From: Paenibacillus riograndensis SBR5
Lineage (GTDB): Bacteria > Bacillota > Bacilli > Paenibacillales > Paenibacillaceae
DNA: 64,000 nt
Reading direction: 5' to 3'
NCBI RefSeq assembly: GCF_000981585.1
Contig: NZ_LN831776.1
Coordinates: 7,855,577 to 7,919,576, forward strand
Both the position numbers and the translations under genes were made by a program. Each line of letters begins with the position of its first letter. Position 1 is the stretch's first letter. Under the pieces are notes generated by a model. That model was given only the letters and a program-made list of their open reading frames with translations, searched no databases and had not been told where the DNA came from. This document shows positions 1-7,179 of the stretch, piece after piece.

Positions 1-526
1 ACCAATGGCCGTGGCGAAAGTCAATCGAGCTTGGCTCTACCGTTCGCTCCAGGTATTCCATATCCCTGTTGATATAGTCGAACACCAGCAGCCTGTTTTC
101 CGTGATGGCCTTGTTTATGATCCCAATGTACTCTTTAATTTCCTGCTCCATGCTGAAATGGGACATATCCAGAGTCAGTTTGTCCTTATTCGACTCCCGC
201 TTATAGGTATGTTCAACCTTTAACATGATGTCATTAAAAGCTTCGTTCCTGCCAAAATAGCAGTGTAAATTCTTCATTACAGCTACAAACGTATGAGCCT
301 CATCCCGGTTTAAAAAGAGGCTGCTTATATTATAGCTGTCCATAATATAGTATCCTCCGCCCTTGCCGCTGGACGATGCAACCGGTATGCCGGCTTCGCT
401 TATTTTTTCGATATCCCGGTAGATCGTCCGCAAGGATACCTCGAAATGCTCGGCAAGCTCCTTGCCCGTTACCGCACCTTTACCGGAGATGATCAGCAGC
501 ATGGAGAGCAATCGATCGACTCGCAT
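1..526 (-). CDS. YafY/DeoR-type HTH + WYL transcriptional regulator (partial, runs off the left edge)
   Basis: Reading from the ATG at 526, 175 codons are open to the window edge. The N-terminus (MRVDRLLSMLLIIS, then KELAEHFEVSLRTIYRDIEKI) is the winged-helix HTH of the YafY/DeoR group. It is followed by a GGGYYI turn and the start of a WYL-type sensor region (NRLLVFDYINRD). Such proteins bind DNA and often sense nucleic-acid or metabolite ligands; the target here is unknown. A GAGGAGG sequence lies about 24 bases upstream of the ATG, which is rather far. The gene sits outside the outermost rlmH-like att repeat (909), so it belongs to a further accessory segment or to older chromosome. The C-terminal half is not visible. 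Confidence 0.85.
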   Translation of the reverse strand, partial: MRVDRLLSMLLIISGKGAVTGKELAEHFEVSLRTIYRDIEKISEAGIPVASSSGKGGGYYIMDSYNISSLFLNRDEAHTFVAVMKNLHCYFGRNEAFNDIMLKVEHTYKRESNKDKLTLDMSHFSMEQEIKEYIGIINKAITENRLLVFDYINRDMEYLERTVEPSSIDFRHGHW

Positions 527-1000
527 GATTGTGTGTGACGTTGGATAACGTCTCCTCCTCTGGGTGGAATTTATTTTTGATACTACATATTTGCGAAACA
601 CCTTATCAATTACCTTTTCAGACATATTCGTCTGAGTGATCACTTTCTCCTTCATAAGCCCCTCCCGGCGAATATATAAATCCCCCTTGCAAAGCTCTGA
701 GCCGGATTATGCGCTGCCAGCCTGCGCTAACTTTGAGCACCGTCTTCAGGGTCAGATCCTAAGCACGTTTGGAAGAAATCTACGTTCAGATCAGACTCAA
801 AACTTAGTTCAGGTGCAATGTTGTTGGCATAAAATCACATGGAAAAACCCCGTGCAGGTGAAACCCACAAGGGATTAGTACTCTCTTTATATCTTTGAAA
901 GTTTCGTGCTACTTATGATACGGCTCATCGCGCTGTCTGTAACGGCAAGTTTAAGAACCATCCTTTGCAGGATGGCTCTTTCAGCAAATCAATGTATTTC
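527..1000. other. Intergenic stretch holding the outermost rlmH-type att copy
   Basis: No convincing gene is seen. The only recognisable element is the att-like repeat at 909-926 with its flanking GGCAAGTT arm at 944-951. A short dyad with arms CCATCC and GGATGG lies at about 958-976, just downstream of the VOC gene's stop, and may be a weak terminator for it. Confidence 0.5.
909..926 (-). repeat. att-like copy 1 of the rlmH 3' end
   Basis: On the minus strand this reads GAGCCGTATCATAAGTAG, which encodes E-P-Y-H-K-stop and matches the last codons of rlmH (8095-8112) at 16 of 18 bases. Beyond it the bases GACAGCGCG and a GGCAAGTT arm (plus strand 944-951) match the same positions next to copy 3 (4325). 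Established knowledge: SCC elements use the 3' end of rlmH as attB and duplicate it at each cassette boundary. I infer that this is a cassette-boundary site. Confidence 0.75.
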
Positions 1001-1420
1001 TTAGGCATTCTCCGGCGTAATGGGGTTAACTGCAAAAAGGGAATGAATGTTGCCTTCTGGATCTGCAAAGAAGCCCGTGGTGTGCCCCCAGGACGTCACC
1101 TTCGGCGCTGTTATCCCTGTAGCCCCTTTTGAAACAAAATCATCATACATAACATAGACATCCTCAGGAGAATCACATTCGAAGTTAAGCTCAAAAGCTT
1201 GCCCTCTACGCTCTTCTACAAAAGAATGGTGGCCGTTTGTGTTATCTGCCATTAAGGGTGCCGCGAAAATGGCCAGACGAACGCCATCATTCTCAAATTC
1301 AGTGTAATGTTCTTCTTCAATTAGAACCTTAAATCCCAGGGCATCCCGGTAAAATCTAGTCAATCTAGGAACATCAAGCGCCAAAACAGTGATTCCTTCT
1401 AATTTTACTCCCATGCCCAT
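1001..1420 (-). CDS. VOC-superfamily (glyoxalase/bleomycin-resistance-like) protein
   Basis: A 139-residue protein with one vicinal-oxygen-chelate fold unit. The N-terminal strand is GITVLALDVPRLTRFYRDALGF and the C-terminal strand is TGFFADPEGNIHSLF, the usual paired beta-alpha-beta-beta-beta modules. A conserved Glu (LNFECDSPEDV) could be a metal ligand. The substrate cannot be told; family members include lyases, dioxygenases and drug-binding proteins. GGAGGGG lies about 7 bases before the ATG at 1420, which supports this start over the second Met. It is the only intact gene in the segment between att copies 1 and 2. Confidence 0.85.
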   Translation of the reverse strand: MGMGVKLEGITVLALDVPRLTRFYRDALGFKVLIEEEHYTEFENDGVRLAIFAAPLMADNTNGHHSFVEERRGQAFELNFECDSPEDVYVMYDDFVSKGATGITAPKVTSWGHTTGFFADPEGNIHSLFAVNPITPENA

Positions 1421-1536
1421 ACCTGCACCCCTCCAACATCAAATTCTGTACTCATCGGATATCATTTCTATGAAATATTATATATCATCCCCATCCGCTC
1501 TTACATATTAAAATATACAAAGTATTCCTCAACCGG

Positions 1537-1555
1537 TACGGTTCTCCGTGCTGTC
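1537..1555 (-). repeat. Decayed att-like copy (cassette-end side only)
   Basis: The plus strand reads TACGGTTCTCCGTGCTGTC. This matches 17 of 19 bases of the corresponding stretch at copy 3 (4336-4354, TACGGTTCCCCGCGCTGTC). On the minus strand it still encodes G-E-P-Y, but the following H-K-stop is lost (R-L-R instead). I read it as the remnant of a fifth boundary whose other half was deleted. Confidence 0.5.
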
Positions 1556-1608
1556 CAATCTCCTTCCGGAATTGAATTCCTCCAGAATCATTTTTGATAC
1601 CTGCCGGC

Positions 1609-1845
1609 TTAACGGGGGGCAATTTTAATAGAATAGATCGTTCCTTTAGAGGTGAACAACGCAGTCACGTCTGGAGAACCCTCTTTTGTGAAGGTTAATG
1701 TATCAAACCGTGATACAAGTTTGAATACGTTATAATCAGCCAAGTCCAAATTCAGTTTTCTCATGAATCATGTCCAGCTCAATCGCTTTTGTTTTCTCAA
1801 CTAAATCATGATATTTATTTTTATCATCCAATTGATTAAGTTAAT
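1609..1845 (-). pseudogene. Frameshifted C-terminal remnant of an unrecognised protein
   Basis: Two minus-strand frames join into one protein-like tail. The first contains KNKYHDLVEKTKAIELDMIHEK. After a shift near 1760 the second continues KLNLDLADYNVFKLVSRF and ends FTSKGTIYSIKIAPR-stop at 1609. An in-frame stop near 1845 marks the truncated 5' end. The second frame alone has an ATG at 1764 (51 residues) but no ribosome-binding site. The composition (alternating hydrophobic strands) looks coding, but I do not recognise the family. Confidence 0.4.
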
Positions 1846-1978
1846 CCGACAGCGGAAAAGCTACAACCCTTGTGATCTGAATAAAGTTGTTAAATATTCA
1901 TTGACATTACGCCTCTAAACAGGCTGCCGAACGGCAGCCTTCAAATTCTTAATAACTATAAAGTCATAAAATACATTT

Positions 1979-2311
1979 TCACTTTGTAACGTGAAATATT
2001 TTCGTGCGAATAACATCGACCGCAGCCTTAGGGTCTGCTCTGGTCTCCGTTCTCCAACAATCAAGCAGCAGGCTGGAAAGCGGGGCTGGAACTTGTGCCC
2101 TTTGCGCCGCCAACAGCAAGAGGCCGACATCTTTCTGCGGAATTTTACTTTCGGATATGGATGACTTCTCGGCTATCATTTTGCCATAGTTTTGATAAAT
2201 TGGAGCGGTAAACAGTATGCTGGTAAGCATATTGACCGCTGCTGTGGGGTCAACCCCGCCGCGCTCAGCTATTCCTAGTGCTTCTTCCAGTGAGCGTGCC
2301 TTCCCGCTCGC
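1979..2311 (-). pseudogene. C-terminal fragment of a 3-hydroxyisobutyrate-dehydrogenase-like NAD(P) oxidoreductase
   Basis: The open frame runs from about 2311 to the stop at 1979 and has no usable start near its 5' end. Its residues (ARSLEEALGIAERGGVDP, then NMLTSILFTAPIYQNYG, then KDVGLLLLAAQRAQVPAPLS) match the all-helical C-terminal domain of the 6PGDH/HIBADH superfamily, including the Lys-Asp of the KD motif. The N-terminal Rossmann domain is absent. The fragment directly abuts and partly overlaps, in another frame, a MerR N-terminal stub, so the junction near 2300 looks like a recombination scar. An internal ATG at 2230 could allow a short product, but function is unlikely. Confidence 0.65.
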
Positions 2312-2396
2312 CTAAAGGAAGCAATCCGATGCTCTTGTAATAGCGAACCGTGCGCTGTGTTACCCCTGCCCGTTCTGTCAAATCGCCAATGCGCAT
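2265..2396 (-). pseudogene. MerR-family N-terminal HTH stub
   Basis: From the ATG at 2396 the frame reads MRIGDLTERAGVTQRTVRYY then KSIGLLP, the classic MerR winged-helix start. It then runs out of homology and stops at 2265 after 43 residues. The dimerisation helix and effector domain are missing and are replaced by the tail of an unrelated dehydrogenase. A normal MerR protein is 110-280 residues long. The upstream AAGGAG is about 17 bases from the ATG. Confidence 0.7.
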
Positions 2397-2433
2397 GCGG
2401 GTGATGATGTATCACTCCTTCCAAGATATCAAC

Positions 2434-2449
2434 ATGACGTTAACGTCAT
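2434..2449. promoter_or_regulatory. 16-bp perfect palindrome, probable MerR operator
   Basis: ATGACGTTAACGTCAT is a perfect palindrome about 40 bases upstream of the MerR stub. GACGTTAACGTC-type dyads between -35 and -10 are typical MerR-family operators, so this is probably the autoregulatory site left behind by the truncated regulator. Confidence 0.55.
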
Positions 2450-2501
2450 TTTTGCATGATAGCATTTGGATTGGTAAATGTAAAGGCACCTGAACTTCGC
2501 C

Positions 2502-2519
2502 CTACTTATGGTACGGTTC
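2502..2519 (-). repeat. att-like copy 2 of the rlmH 3' end
   Basis: The minus strand reads GAACCGTACCATAAGTAG, which is E-P-Y-H-K-stop with a synonymous TAC for Tyr; 16 of 18 bases match rlmH. On the cassette-start side GGGCGAAGTT resembles the GGGGCAAGTT found at copy 3. The other flank differs from copies 1 and 3 and holds a probable amidohydrolase tail. Confidence 0.65.
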
Positions 2520-2581
2520 AGCTTAACGGATCTATCGGCGAAATTGCTAAAGGAGCTGCCGCCGACATCTCCTTGTTTTAA
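2513..2581 (+). pseudogene. Possible amidohydrolase C-terminal tail
   Basis: The plus-strand codons give NGSIGEIAKGAAADISLF-stop, very like the C-terminal signature of amidohydrolase-superfamily enzymes (G-S-I-G-x-I-x-x-G-x-x-A-D-x-x-L-F). The fragment is only about 22 residues long and begins inside att copy 2. A rearrangement may therefore have cut the gene at the site. The match is short and could be chance. Confidence 0.35.
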
Positions 2582-2602
2582 TTCGATCTGGTGTGCGTAT
2601 TG

Positions 2603-2895
2603 TCATTTTCTGACCTGTTTACCCACTGGAATACTCTGAGCAAAATGAAACACATTATGAGGATCGTACTTTCGTTTCACCTGTTTCAATCTGCCAAAGT
2701 TCTCGTCATAATACGCCTTGGGCCAGTTCTTAATATGCAGATCGGGAAAATTCACATAATCACCTTTAACAAAGGGACTCAACGCTCTACGAAACCTTTC
2801 TACCCACTGTATATTCCGCTCCTGCTCCCTGTTGTTTCTCCACCGGGCTGACAGTTCGTAGATTGTCTCAGCCTTCCGATGGGGATAGGCCGTTT
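2603..2895 (-). pseudogene. C-terminal BBE-domain fragment of a FAD-linked (berberine-bridge-like) oxidoreductase
   Basis: The minus-strand frame ends at 2603 and runs about 97 residues back to an in-frame stop near 2895. It contains AYPHRKAETIYELSARW, YVNFPDLHIKNWPKAYY, DENFGRLKQVKRKYDPHNVF and HFAQSIP. These are the hallmarks of the BBE domain that closes the C-terminus of FAD-linked oxidases (usually about 450 residues). The FAD-binding N-terminal three quarters is absent and no start codon or Shine-Dalgarno sequence is present, so this is a truncated remnant. Confidence 0.75.
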
Positions 2896-3017
2896 AATCA
2901 CGTTTTTGCGCCAAGCGGTTGAAATTTCCGCAAGAAAAAAAAGGGCGCCAGCGAAGTTAACCCGGAAGGCGAGAGTACGGAGACGAAATGGTTATTTTTA
3001 TTCCTGCTTAAATCAAC

Positions 3018-3023
3018 TATAAT
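3018..3023 (+). promoter_or_regulatory. Probable -10 box for the PAP2 gene
   Basis: A consensus TATAAT hexamer lies 39 bases before the GTG start of the PAP2 phosphatase. The -35 region is AT-rich with no good TTGACA, so the call rests on the -10 alone. Confidence 0.4.
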
Positions 3024-3062
3024 GGGGGATAGCTTTATCATTCGTTGGAAGAAGGTTGAGAA

Positions 3063-3728
3063 GTGTCGCTACGCAATTGGAAATATACACCGCTGCTGTT
3101 GATGCTGATTTTCCCGGTGCTCGGGAAGATGTATGCATGGGTCAACAAGCCGAGAGGCAAAGTCTATCATTTGATGACCTCATGGGATAACGCCATCCCT
3201 TTCGTCAAATATTTTGCACTGCCTTATTCCGTTTGGATCTTTTATATTTATCTATGTCTTTACTATTTCTTCAAGAACGATTTGCGTGTGTATTACCGTG
3301 CTTTGTTGATTTATACCGTATGCGCCTGCATTTGTTACGGAATTTACTCTGTAGTTCAAACAACGGTGCCACGCCCCGAGTTGGTGGGCCATGACGTCTT
3401 TACCTTGATCGTGCGTTTTGTGTACCACCGGGACCAGCCGTTCAATTGTTTCCCCAGTATCCATGTGTTCTCCAGCTACATGGTGTTCCGCCTAACCGCC
3501 AGCAGCGGCTTCCGGAACAAATGGAACATGCTCCTGATCGGGGGGATGTCCGGGATGATTATATTGTCCACGCTGTTCATCAAGCAGCATGCGATTCTCG
3601 ACGGGCTTGCCGGTATTATGCTGGTTGAAATTGTATTGGCCGCCGTTCTGCTGGTGGAGCACTTCTTCACCCGCAGCAGCAGCACTCCCCAAGAGCGTTC
3701 TTACAAAGATAGGCCTCAAAGCTCCTGA
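3063..3728 (+). CDS. PAP2-family membrane phosphatase
   Basis: 221 residues with about five or six hydrophobic helices. The PAP2 catalytic motifs are present in reduced form: PSIH (131-134) is motif 2 with its His, and KQHAILD (174-180) is motif 3 with His and Asp. Motif 1 (KxxxxxxRP) is not clear in its usual place; RGKVYHLMTS near residue 31 and TVPRP near 101 are the nearest. Members dephosphorylate lipid phosphates such as phosphatidate or undecaprenyl pyrophosphate at the membrane outer face. Start GTG 3063 has GAAGG about 7 bases upstream. It is the only intact gene in the segment between att copies 2 and 3. Confidence 0.85.
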   Translation: MSLRNWKYTPLLLMLIFPVLGKMYAWVNKPRGKVYHLMTSWDNAIPFVKYFALPYSVWIFYIYLCLYYFFKNDLRVYYRALLIYTVCACICYGIYSVVQTTVPRPELVGHDVFTLIVRFVYHRDQPFNCFPSIHVFSSYMVFRLTASSGFRNKWNMLLIGGMSGMIILSTLFIKQHAILDGLAGIMLVEIVLAAVLLVEHFFTRSSSTPQERSYKDRPQSS

Positions 3729-3829
3729 AGCTCCTTCCGCAGATAAACGAAGGGGGCTTGTGATCACCAGGGCAGAAGTGCGTTAACTGATTCGTTCTAA
3801 TCACCCTTGGGTAACCGGACCAAACTCCG

Positions 3830-3912
3830 ATGCAATCGCTGGTTCAAGGCTACATCCATGCGTATAAAACGGGTGGTCTTTCTGCTTGGCAAATGAATTA
3901 TTCACCAGGTGC
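3830..3912 (+). mobile_element. Possible IS630-type transposase N-terminal remnant
   Basis: The frame beginning ATG 3830 reads MQSLVQGYIHAYKTGGLSAW then QMNYSPG, which resembles the helix-turn-helix entry of IS630-family transposases (YxxAYxxxGLxxL...SPG). After this point the similarity ends and no DDE region or terminal repeats are seen. The call rests on about 28 residues and is tentative. Confidence 0.3.
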
Positions 3913-4026
3913 GCTTTTCTTTTTCAACTTTTGTGCCATATACGTTACGCCAATGAAAGGGAGTTTAATGAAATTACCGTAGGTAAAGGCATCATATTCA
4001 TGAACGGAACGGCGAACCGCCTTGGG

Positions 4027-4280
4027 TCACCGTTCCTTAATCATCCCCTGAACCTCCAGCACCTGCTCTGCCGTCGCCCAATCCCGCAGCAATTCGAAGA
4101 GCGCCGATTGCCCTCATCCTCATATGTACCGAATTCAGCTGTCTGCTCCGCAAACGTCTCCAGCAACTCTTCCACATTCAGTCCATGCCGCAGCGCGGCA
4201 CGCAGAATTGTATCCAGCCCCGGTAGCACTTCTTCAGGATTCTCCCGCAAAAGCTCTCCTATACTCATGTTGCTCAACAT
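4027..4280 (-). pseudogene. Frameshifted small helical protein, family not recognised
   Basis: From ATG 4280 the frame reads MLSNMSIGELLRENPEEVLP, then GLDTILRAALRHGLNVEELL, then ETFAEQTAEFGTYEDEGN, and goes out of frame near 4105. The neighbouring frame continues naturally with ALFELLRDWATAEQVLEVQG then MIKER-stop at 4027. A one- or two-base indel therefore broke an amphipathic helical protein of about 84 residues. No Shine-Dalgarno sequence precedes the ATG, so the 5' end may be truncated too. It lies just inside att copy 3. Confidence 0.5.
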
Positions 4281-4324
4281 GTTTTAATAGGCTTTTTCAA
4301 GCTTCTAATTTAAAAAACTTGCCC

Positions 4325-4342
4325 CTACTTATGATACGGTTC
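4325..4342 (-). repeat. att-like copy 3 of the rlmH 3' end
   Basis: The minus strand reads GAACCGTATCATAAGTAG, 17 of 18 bases identical to rlmH 8095-8112, including E-P-Y-H-K and the same TAG stop. Identity extends into GGGGCAAGTTTTTT on one side (rlmH: GAGGCAAGTTTTTT). On the other side a GACAGCGCG block and a GGCAAGTT arm (4360-4367) match copy 1. This is the clearest boundary between two cassettes. Confidence 0.85.
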
Positions 4343-4381
4343 CCCGCGCTGTCTGTAACGGCAAGTTAAAAGGCCATCTCT

Positions 4382-4861
4382 TTATTGGATGGCCGCATGC
4401 ATCGCTTCCGCGATAGTAAAGAAATCTTCTTGGTTTATCTCAAAGTGGCCGGTACGGAACGGGTAGCCCCAATTCCGTTTGCCGCGGGTGAAGGACAGCC
4501 GATCAAGCAAGCCTTCGATTCTTGCTTCATGGCAGGGGACATATTCGATATTCCGCCGGTAAGGTACGAACGTCGCGGACATCGCATATTCGTACACATG
4601 GTCGTCCAAAACCCGGCCAATGGCGGTGAATGCTTGCAACGGCTCGCCGTCTCCTATCTCCGTTCGAGGAGAATAGTACACAAGCCAATCCCCAGGTTGC
4701 ATTCTGCGTAATGGTGCAGATTTACCGTGACACATTTGGGCGAAGCCGCCACTAACCCCGCGTTGTACATGCGATGCCGAGACGACGCCTATCCAATAGG
4801 AAGACGGATGGAGAACCGTGACCGTTTCCTCAAAATTACACAACGTTTCTTTCGTATTCAT
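4382..4861 (-). CDS. EVE-domain protein
   Basis: 159 residues with an EVE (PUA-like) fold. After a short lead come [21 protein letters not shown], a [12 protein letters not shown] core strand and [13 protein letters not shown] domains bind modified bases in DNA or RNA and are often found near restriction or toxin modules. The ligand of this one is unknown and no nuclease is fused. AAAAAGGAG about 12 bases upstream supports ATG 4861. It is the first gene inside the far end of the rlmH-proximal cassette and is transcribed out towards att copy 3. Confidence 0.85.
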   Translation of the reverse strand: MNTKETLCNFEETVTVLHPSSYWIGVVSASHVQRGVSGGFAQMCHGKSAPLRRMQPGDWLVYYSPRTEIGDGEPLQAFTAIGRVLDDHVYEYAMSATFVPYRRNIEYVPCHEARIEGLLDRLSFTRGKRNWGYPFRTGHFEINQEDFFTIAEAMHAAIQ

Positions 4862-4906
4862 TGCTGAACCCAGCTCCTTTTTCTTACGCTGAATCCAGCA
4901 TACAAC

Positions 4907-4951
4907 AACGCTACTGACAGCGGTTTGTCAGTAGCGTTCGAGCATTTTTTT
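4907..4951 (+). terminator. Strong hairpin with T-run
   Basis: Perfect 13-bp arms (AACGCTACTGACA and its complement, 4907-4919 and 4926-4938) enclose a 6-base loop. A run of seven T follows at 4945-4951 on the plus strand. The right arm contains the stop codon of the small minus-strand ORF at 4928. It could also act as a binding dyad upstream of the EVE gene. Confidence 0.6.
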
Positions 4952-5065
4952 GATATCCTGAACCCGGTCCGCAATGGCTTGGTATACCAACATGCGGGCC
5001 GTCACATTCCGATCGTCTATAGATCCGGCAACCGTCACTAACCCAACACCAGGCATAGTGATCAT
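4928..5065 (-). CDS. Short ORF of unknown function
   Basis: 45 codons from ATG 5065 (or ATG 5056). The product is MITMPGVGLVTVAGSIDDRN then VTARMLVYQAIADRVQDIKK then MLERY. It reads like the C-terminal piece of a larger protein ending in an amphipathic helix. There is no Shine-Dalgarno sequence, and its stop codon lies in the arm of the 4907 hairpin. It may be a remnant rather than an expressed gene. I do not recognise the family. Confidence 0.3.
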   Translation of the reverse strand: MITMPGVGLVTVAGSIDDRNVTARMLVYQAIADRVQDIKKMLERY

Positions 5066-5068
5066 TAA

Positions 5069-5097
5069 TTGATTTTAGTCTAATCAGACTATATAAT
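5069..5097 (+). promoter_or_regulatory. Sigma-A-type promoter for the SASA esterase
   Basis: TTGATT at 5069-5074 and TATAAT at 5092-5097 are separated by 17 bases. A second TATAAT follows at 5111-5116. The spacer holds the dyad AGTCTAATCAGACT, and TAGTCTA recurs just downstream, so a repressor may act here. Confidence 0.6.
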
Positions 5098-5141
5098 GAT
5101 TCAATTAGTCTATAATAGTTATGTAAAGGAATGAAGATTAA

Positions 5142-5984
5142 ATGATAAAATCATTTTTAATGTTGGGTCAATCTAATATGGCAGGCCGTGGATTTTTGCA
5201 TGAAGTCGACCCTATATATCATGAAAAAATAAAAATGCTGCGTAATGGACAGTGGCAGATGATGACAGAGCCGATTAATTATGACCGTCCGGTTTCCGGT
5301 GTAAGCCTGGCGGCGTCTTTCGCCGATGCCTGGTCGAAAGCCAATTCTGATGAAGAAATTGGTTTGATTCCTTGTGCAGAAGGTGGCAGTTCTTTGAATG
5401 ATTGGCATCCGGAGGGCATCCTTTTTCAGCATGCTTTGTCCGAAGCTCGCTTCGCCTTGCGGTCCAGTCAAATCTGCGGAATTCTTTGGCACCAGGGTGA
5501 GAGCGACAGTTATCATTCGCTGCATGAAACTTATTACGAGAAATTAACCCTTATCATCGAGACCCTAAGAAACGAATTGAATCTTGATGAGGTGCCGTTG
5601 ATCATTGGCGGACTTGGTGATTTCCTTGGGAAGACTGGTTTTGGACAGCAAGCGACAGAGTATAGACAGGTCAATGAACAATTGCAGCGCTTCGCTAACG
5701 AACAGCAAAATTGTTATTTTGTAACGGCGGCAGAGTTGACCGCGAATCCTGATGGCATTCATATAAACGCGGTTTCGCAACGCAAATTCGGCTACCGCTA
5801 TTTCGAAGCTTTTTCGAACAAGTGTCATGTCCTGGAGCCCCTCCCGGGGGAGGAGCAGTCGCTGAAAGTGGAGCGCGACTATTCGAAAACAGAACAGATA
5901 TACCTTCATAGCATGGATTTGGCTTTGGGTAAAATCACTTACGCGGAATTCGAGGCGCAGATGGTGAAGGTTATGCAGCCTTGA
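5142..5984 (+). CDS. SASA-type (sialate O-acetylesterase-like) SGNH esterase
   Basis: 280 residues. The three diagnostic blocks of the SASA/CE6 group are intact: GQSNMAG (9-15, nucleophile Ser11), WHQGESD (116-122) and DGIH (204-207, the Asp-His of the triad). The fold is an SGNH hydrolase that removes acetyl groups from sugars. There is no signal peptide, so a cytoplasmic carbohydrate or xylan oligomer substrate is likelier than sialic acid. AAAGGA lies about 11 bases before ATG 5142. The gene stands alone within the rlmH-proximal cassette. Confidence 0.85.
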   Translation: MIKSFLMLGQSNMAGRGFLHEVDPIYHEKIKMLRNGQWQMMTEPINYDRPVSGVSLAASFADAWSKANSDEEIGLIPCAEGGSSLNDWHPEGILFQHALSEARFALRSSQICGILWHQGESDSYHSLHETYYEKLTLIIETLRNELNLDEVPLIIGGLGDFLGKTGFGQQATEYRQVNEQLQRFANEQQNCYFVTAAELTANPDGIHINAVSQRKFGYRYFEAFSNKCHVLEPLPGEEQSLKVERDYSKTEQIYLHSMDLALGKITYAEFEAQMVKVMQP

Positions 5985-5989
5985 TCCCT

Positions 5990-6184
5990 TTACTCATTCT
6001 TGGCATACTTGTCCAAAACCCCGGCCCGATCTTCCATTAATTCATACTTCTCGGTCGAATATTGCTTTTCACGCAGACCTTCCTCTATATCTGTCAGAAT
6101 CCTTTCGTGATTCTCGGAACGCCTGAGATACATACAAACAGGGCTCCCTGCGTAACACACTGCGAATGATTGGCTATTTTCAGC
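5990..6184 (-). pseudogene. Open remnant of an unrecognised protein
   Basis: A minus-strand frame without stops runs from about 6184 to the stop at 5990. It reads AENSQSFAVCYAGSPVCMYL, then RRSENHERILTDIEEGLREK, then QYSTEKYELMEDRAGVLDKY and a short end. An ATG at 6133 would give 47 residues, but no Shine-Dalgarno sequence is seen and the upstream residues look coding. It is probably a C-terminal fragment; the family is unknown. Confidence 0.35.
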
Positions 6185-6282
6185 CTAAAACTTGCCTTAT
6201 TTGCCTTTGTGCTCCGTCCGACGTTCAAATATGATAAGGTTGGAGGGATTTACGGAAATCGTGAATAAAGGAGGCATCAGTA

Positions 6283-7137
6283 ATGGACAATCATCATACC
6301 TCCTCCGCATTGGGGGAATTCATCAAATCACGCCGCTATCGACTGCAGCCTGAAGAGGCGGGGATTAAGCCATTCCCTGGCCGCAGGCGCACCCCTGGAC
6401 TTCGCAGGGAAGAAGTCGCATTTCTCGCCAATGTTAGTGTTACCTACTATACCTGGCTAGAGCAGGGCCGTGAGAGAAATCCATCCCCAGAGGTTTTATC
6501 CCATATCAGCCAAGCGCTACAACTGGATGAGGACGAGCGGAAGCATTTATTCAACCTGGCTGCGCCGGAACCAGCCAATTCATATACAGCGCCGAAACCG
6601 GAACCACACAATACCGAATTTCTGCAAAACCTTGTAAATCAATTGCGTTATCCTTCCTTCATTGCAAATGAAGTTGCGGACGTGATCGTTTGGAATCAGG
6701 GAGCAAAGCTTGTTATCACCGATTTTGGCCGTCTGCCGGAAAAAGAACGAAACATGGCAACCCTGCTGTTTCTGGACCCGGAATACCCCAAAAGGCTGAT
6801 AAATTGGGAGGAATTCGCCCGTTACATGACGGGCCTGATTCGGGCAAGCTTCGACCAGAACAAAGAGAACCCGATGTTCATGAATCGATTCGACCGTTTG
6901 AAGAACAGCGAGGAATTCTTGCGTTTGTGGGAATGGCATGAAATTCGGCACAAAACTACCGCCGTCCCGGTACAATGCCGCCTTGCGGACGGACCGGAGC
7001 TGGCGTTCACTATCCATTGCGCCGCAGCGATCGACAACGATCCCGGGCTGCACTGGTGCTTTTTCGTTCCAATGCCTGGTTCTGGCACAGAAGAGAAGCT
7101 CTCCCTTCTGCTGTCCCAAGCCGCTGAGTTGTCCTAG
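6283..7137 (+). CDS. XRE-family regulator with MmyB-type ligand domain
   Basis: 284 residues. Residues about 8-85 form the XRE-type HTH (LGEFIKSRRYRL, TPGLRREEVAFLANVSVTYY, TWLEQGRERNPSPEVLSHIS). The rest is the PAS-like MmyB ligand-binding domain (NEVADVIVWNQGAK, RHKTTAVPVQCR) thought to bind fatty acids or similar. AAAGGAGG sits 8 bases before the ATG. Genes of this class very often control an adjacent short-chain dehydrogenase, and one follows 95 bases downstream behind a large inverted repeat, so it is probably the repressor of that gene. Confidence 0.9.
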   Translation: MDNHHTSSALGEFIKSRRYRLQPEEAGIKPFPGRRRTPGLRREEVAFLANVSVTYYTWLEQGRERNPSPEVLSHISQALQLDEDERKHLFNLAAPEPANSYTAPKPEPHNTEFLQNLVNQLRYPSFIANEVADVIVWNQGAKLVITDFGRLPEKERNMATLLFLDPEYPKRLINWEEFARYMTGLIRASFDQNKENPMFMNRFDRLKNSEEFLRLWEWHEIRHKTTAVPVQCRLADGPELAFTIHCAAAIDNDPGLHWCFFVPMPGSGTEEKLSLLLSQAAELS

Positions 7138-7179
7138 CCTGTTAGTCCTGTTAATAGTATAGAGACACTGTGGTTAACG

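Noticed and set aside
636..878. 80-codon plus-strand frame
   Set aside because: No Shine-Dalgarno sequence and no recognisable motif; compositionally non-coding.
6182..6200. AAAACTTGCCTTATTT resembles the AACTTGCC cassette end plus core start
   Set aside because: The match ends after a few bases: no TATGATACGG core follows, so chance or extreme decay cannot be told apart.
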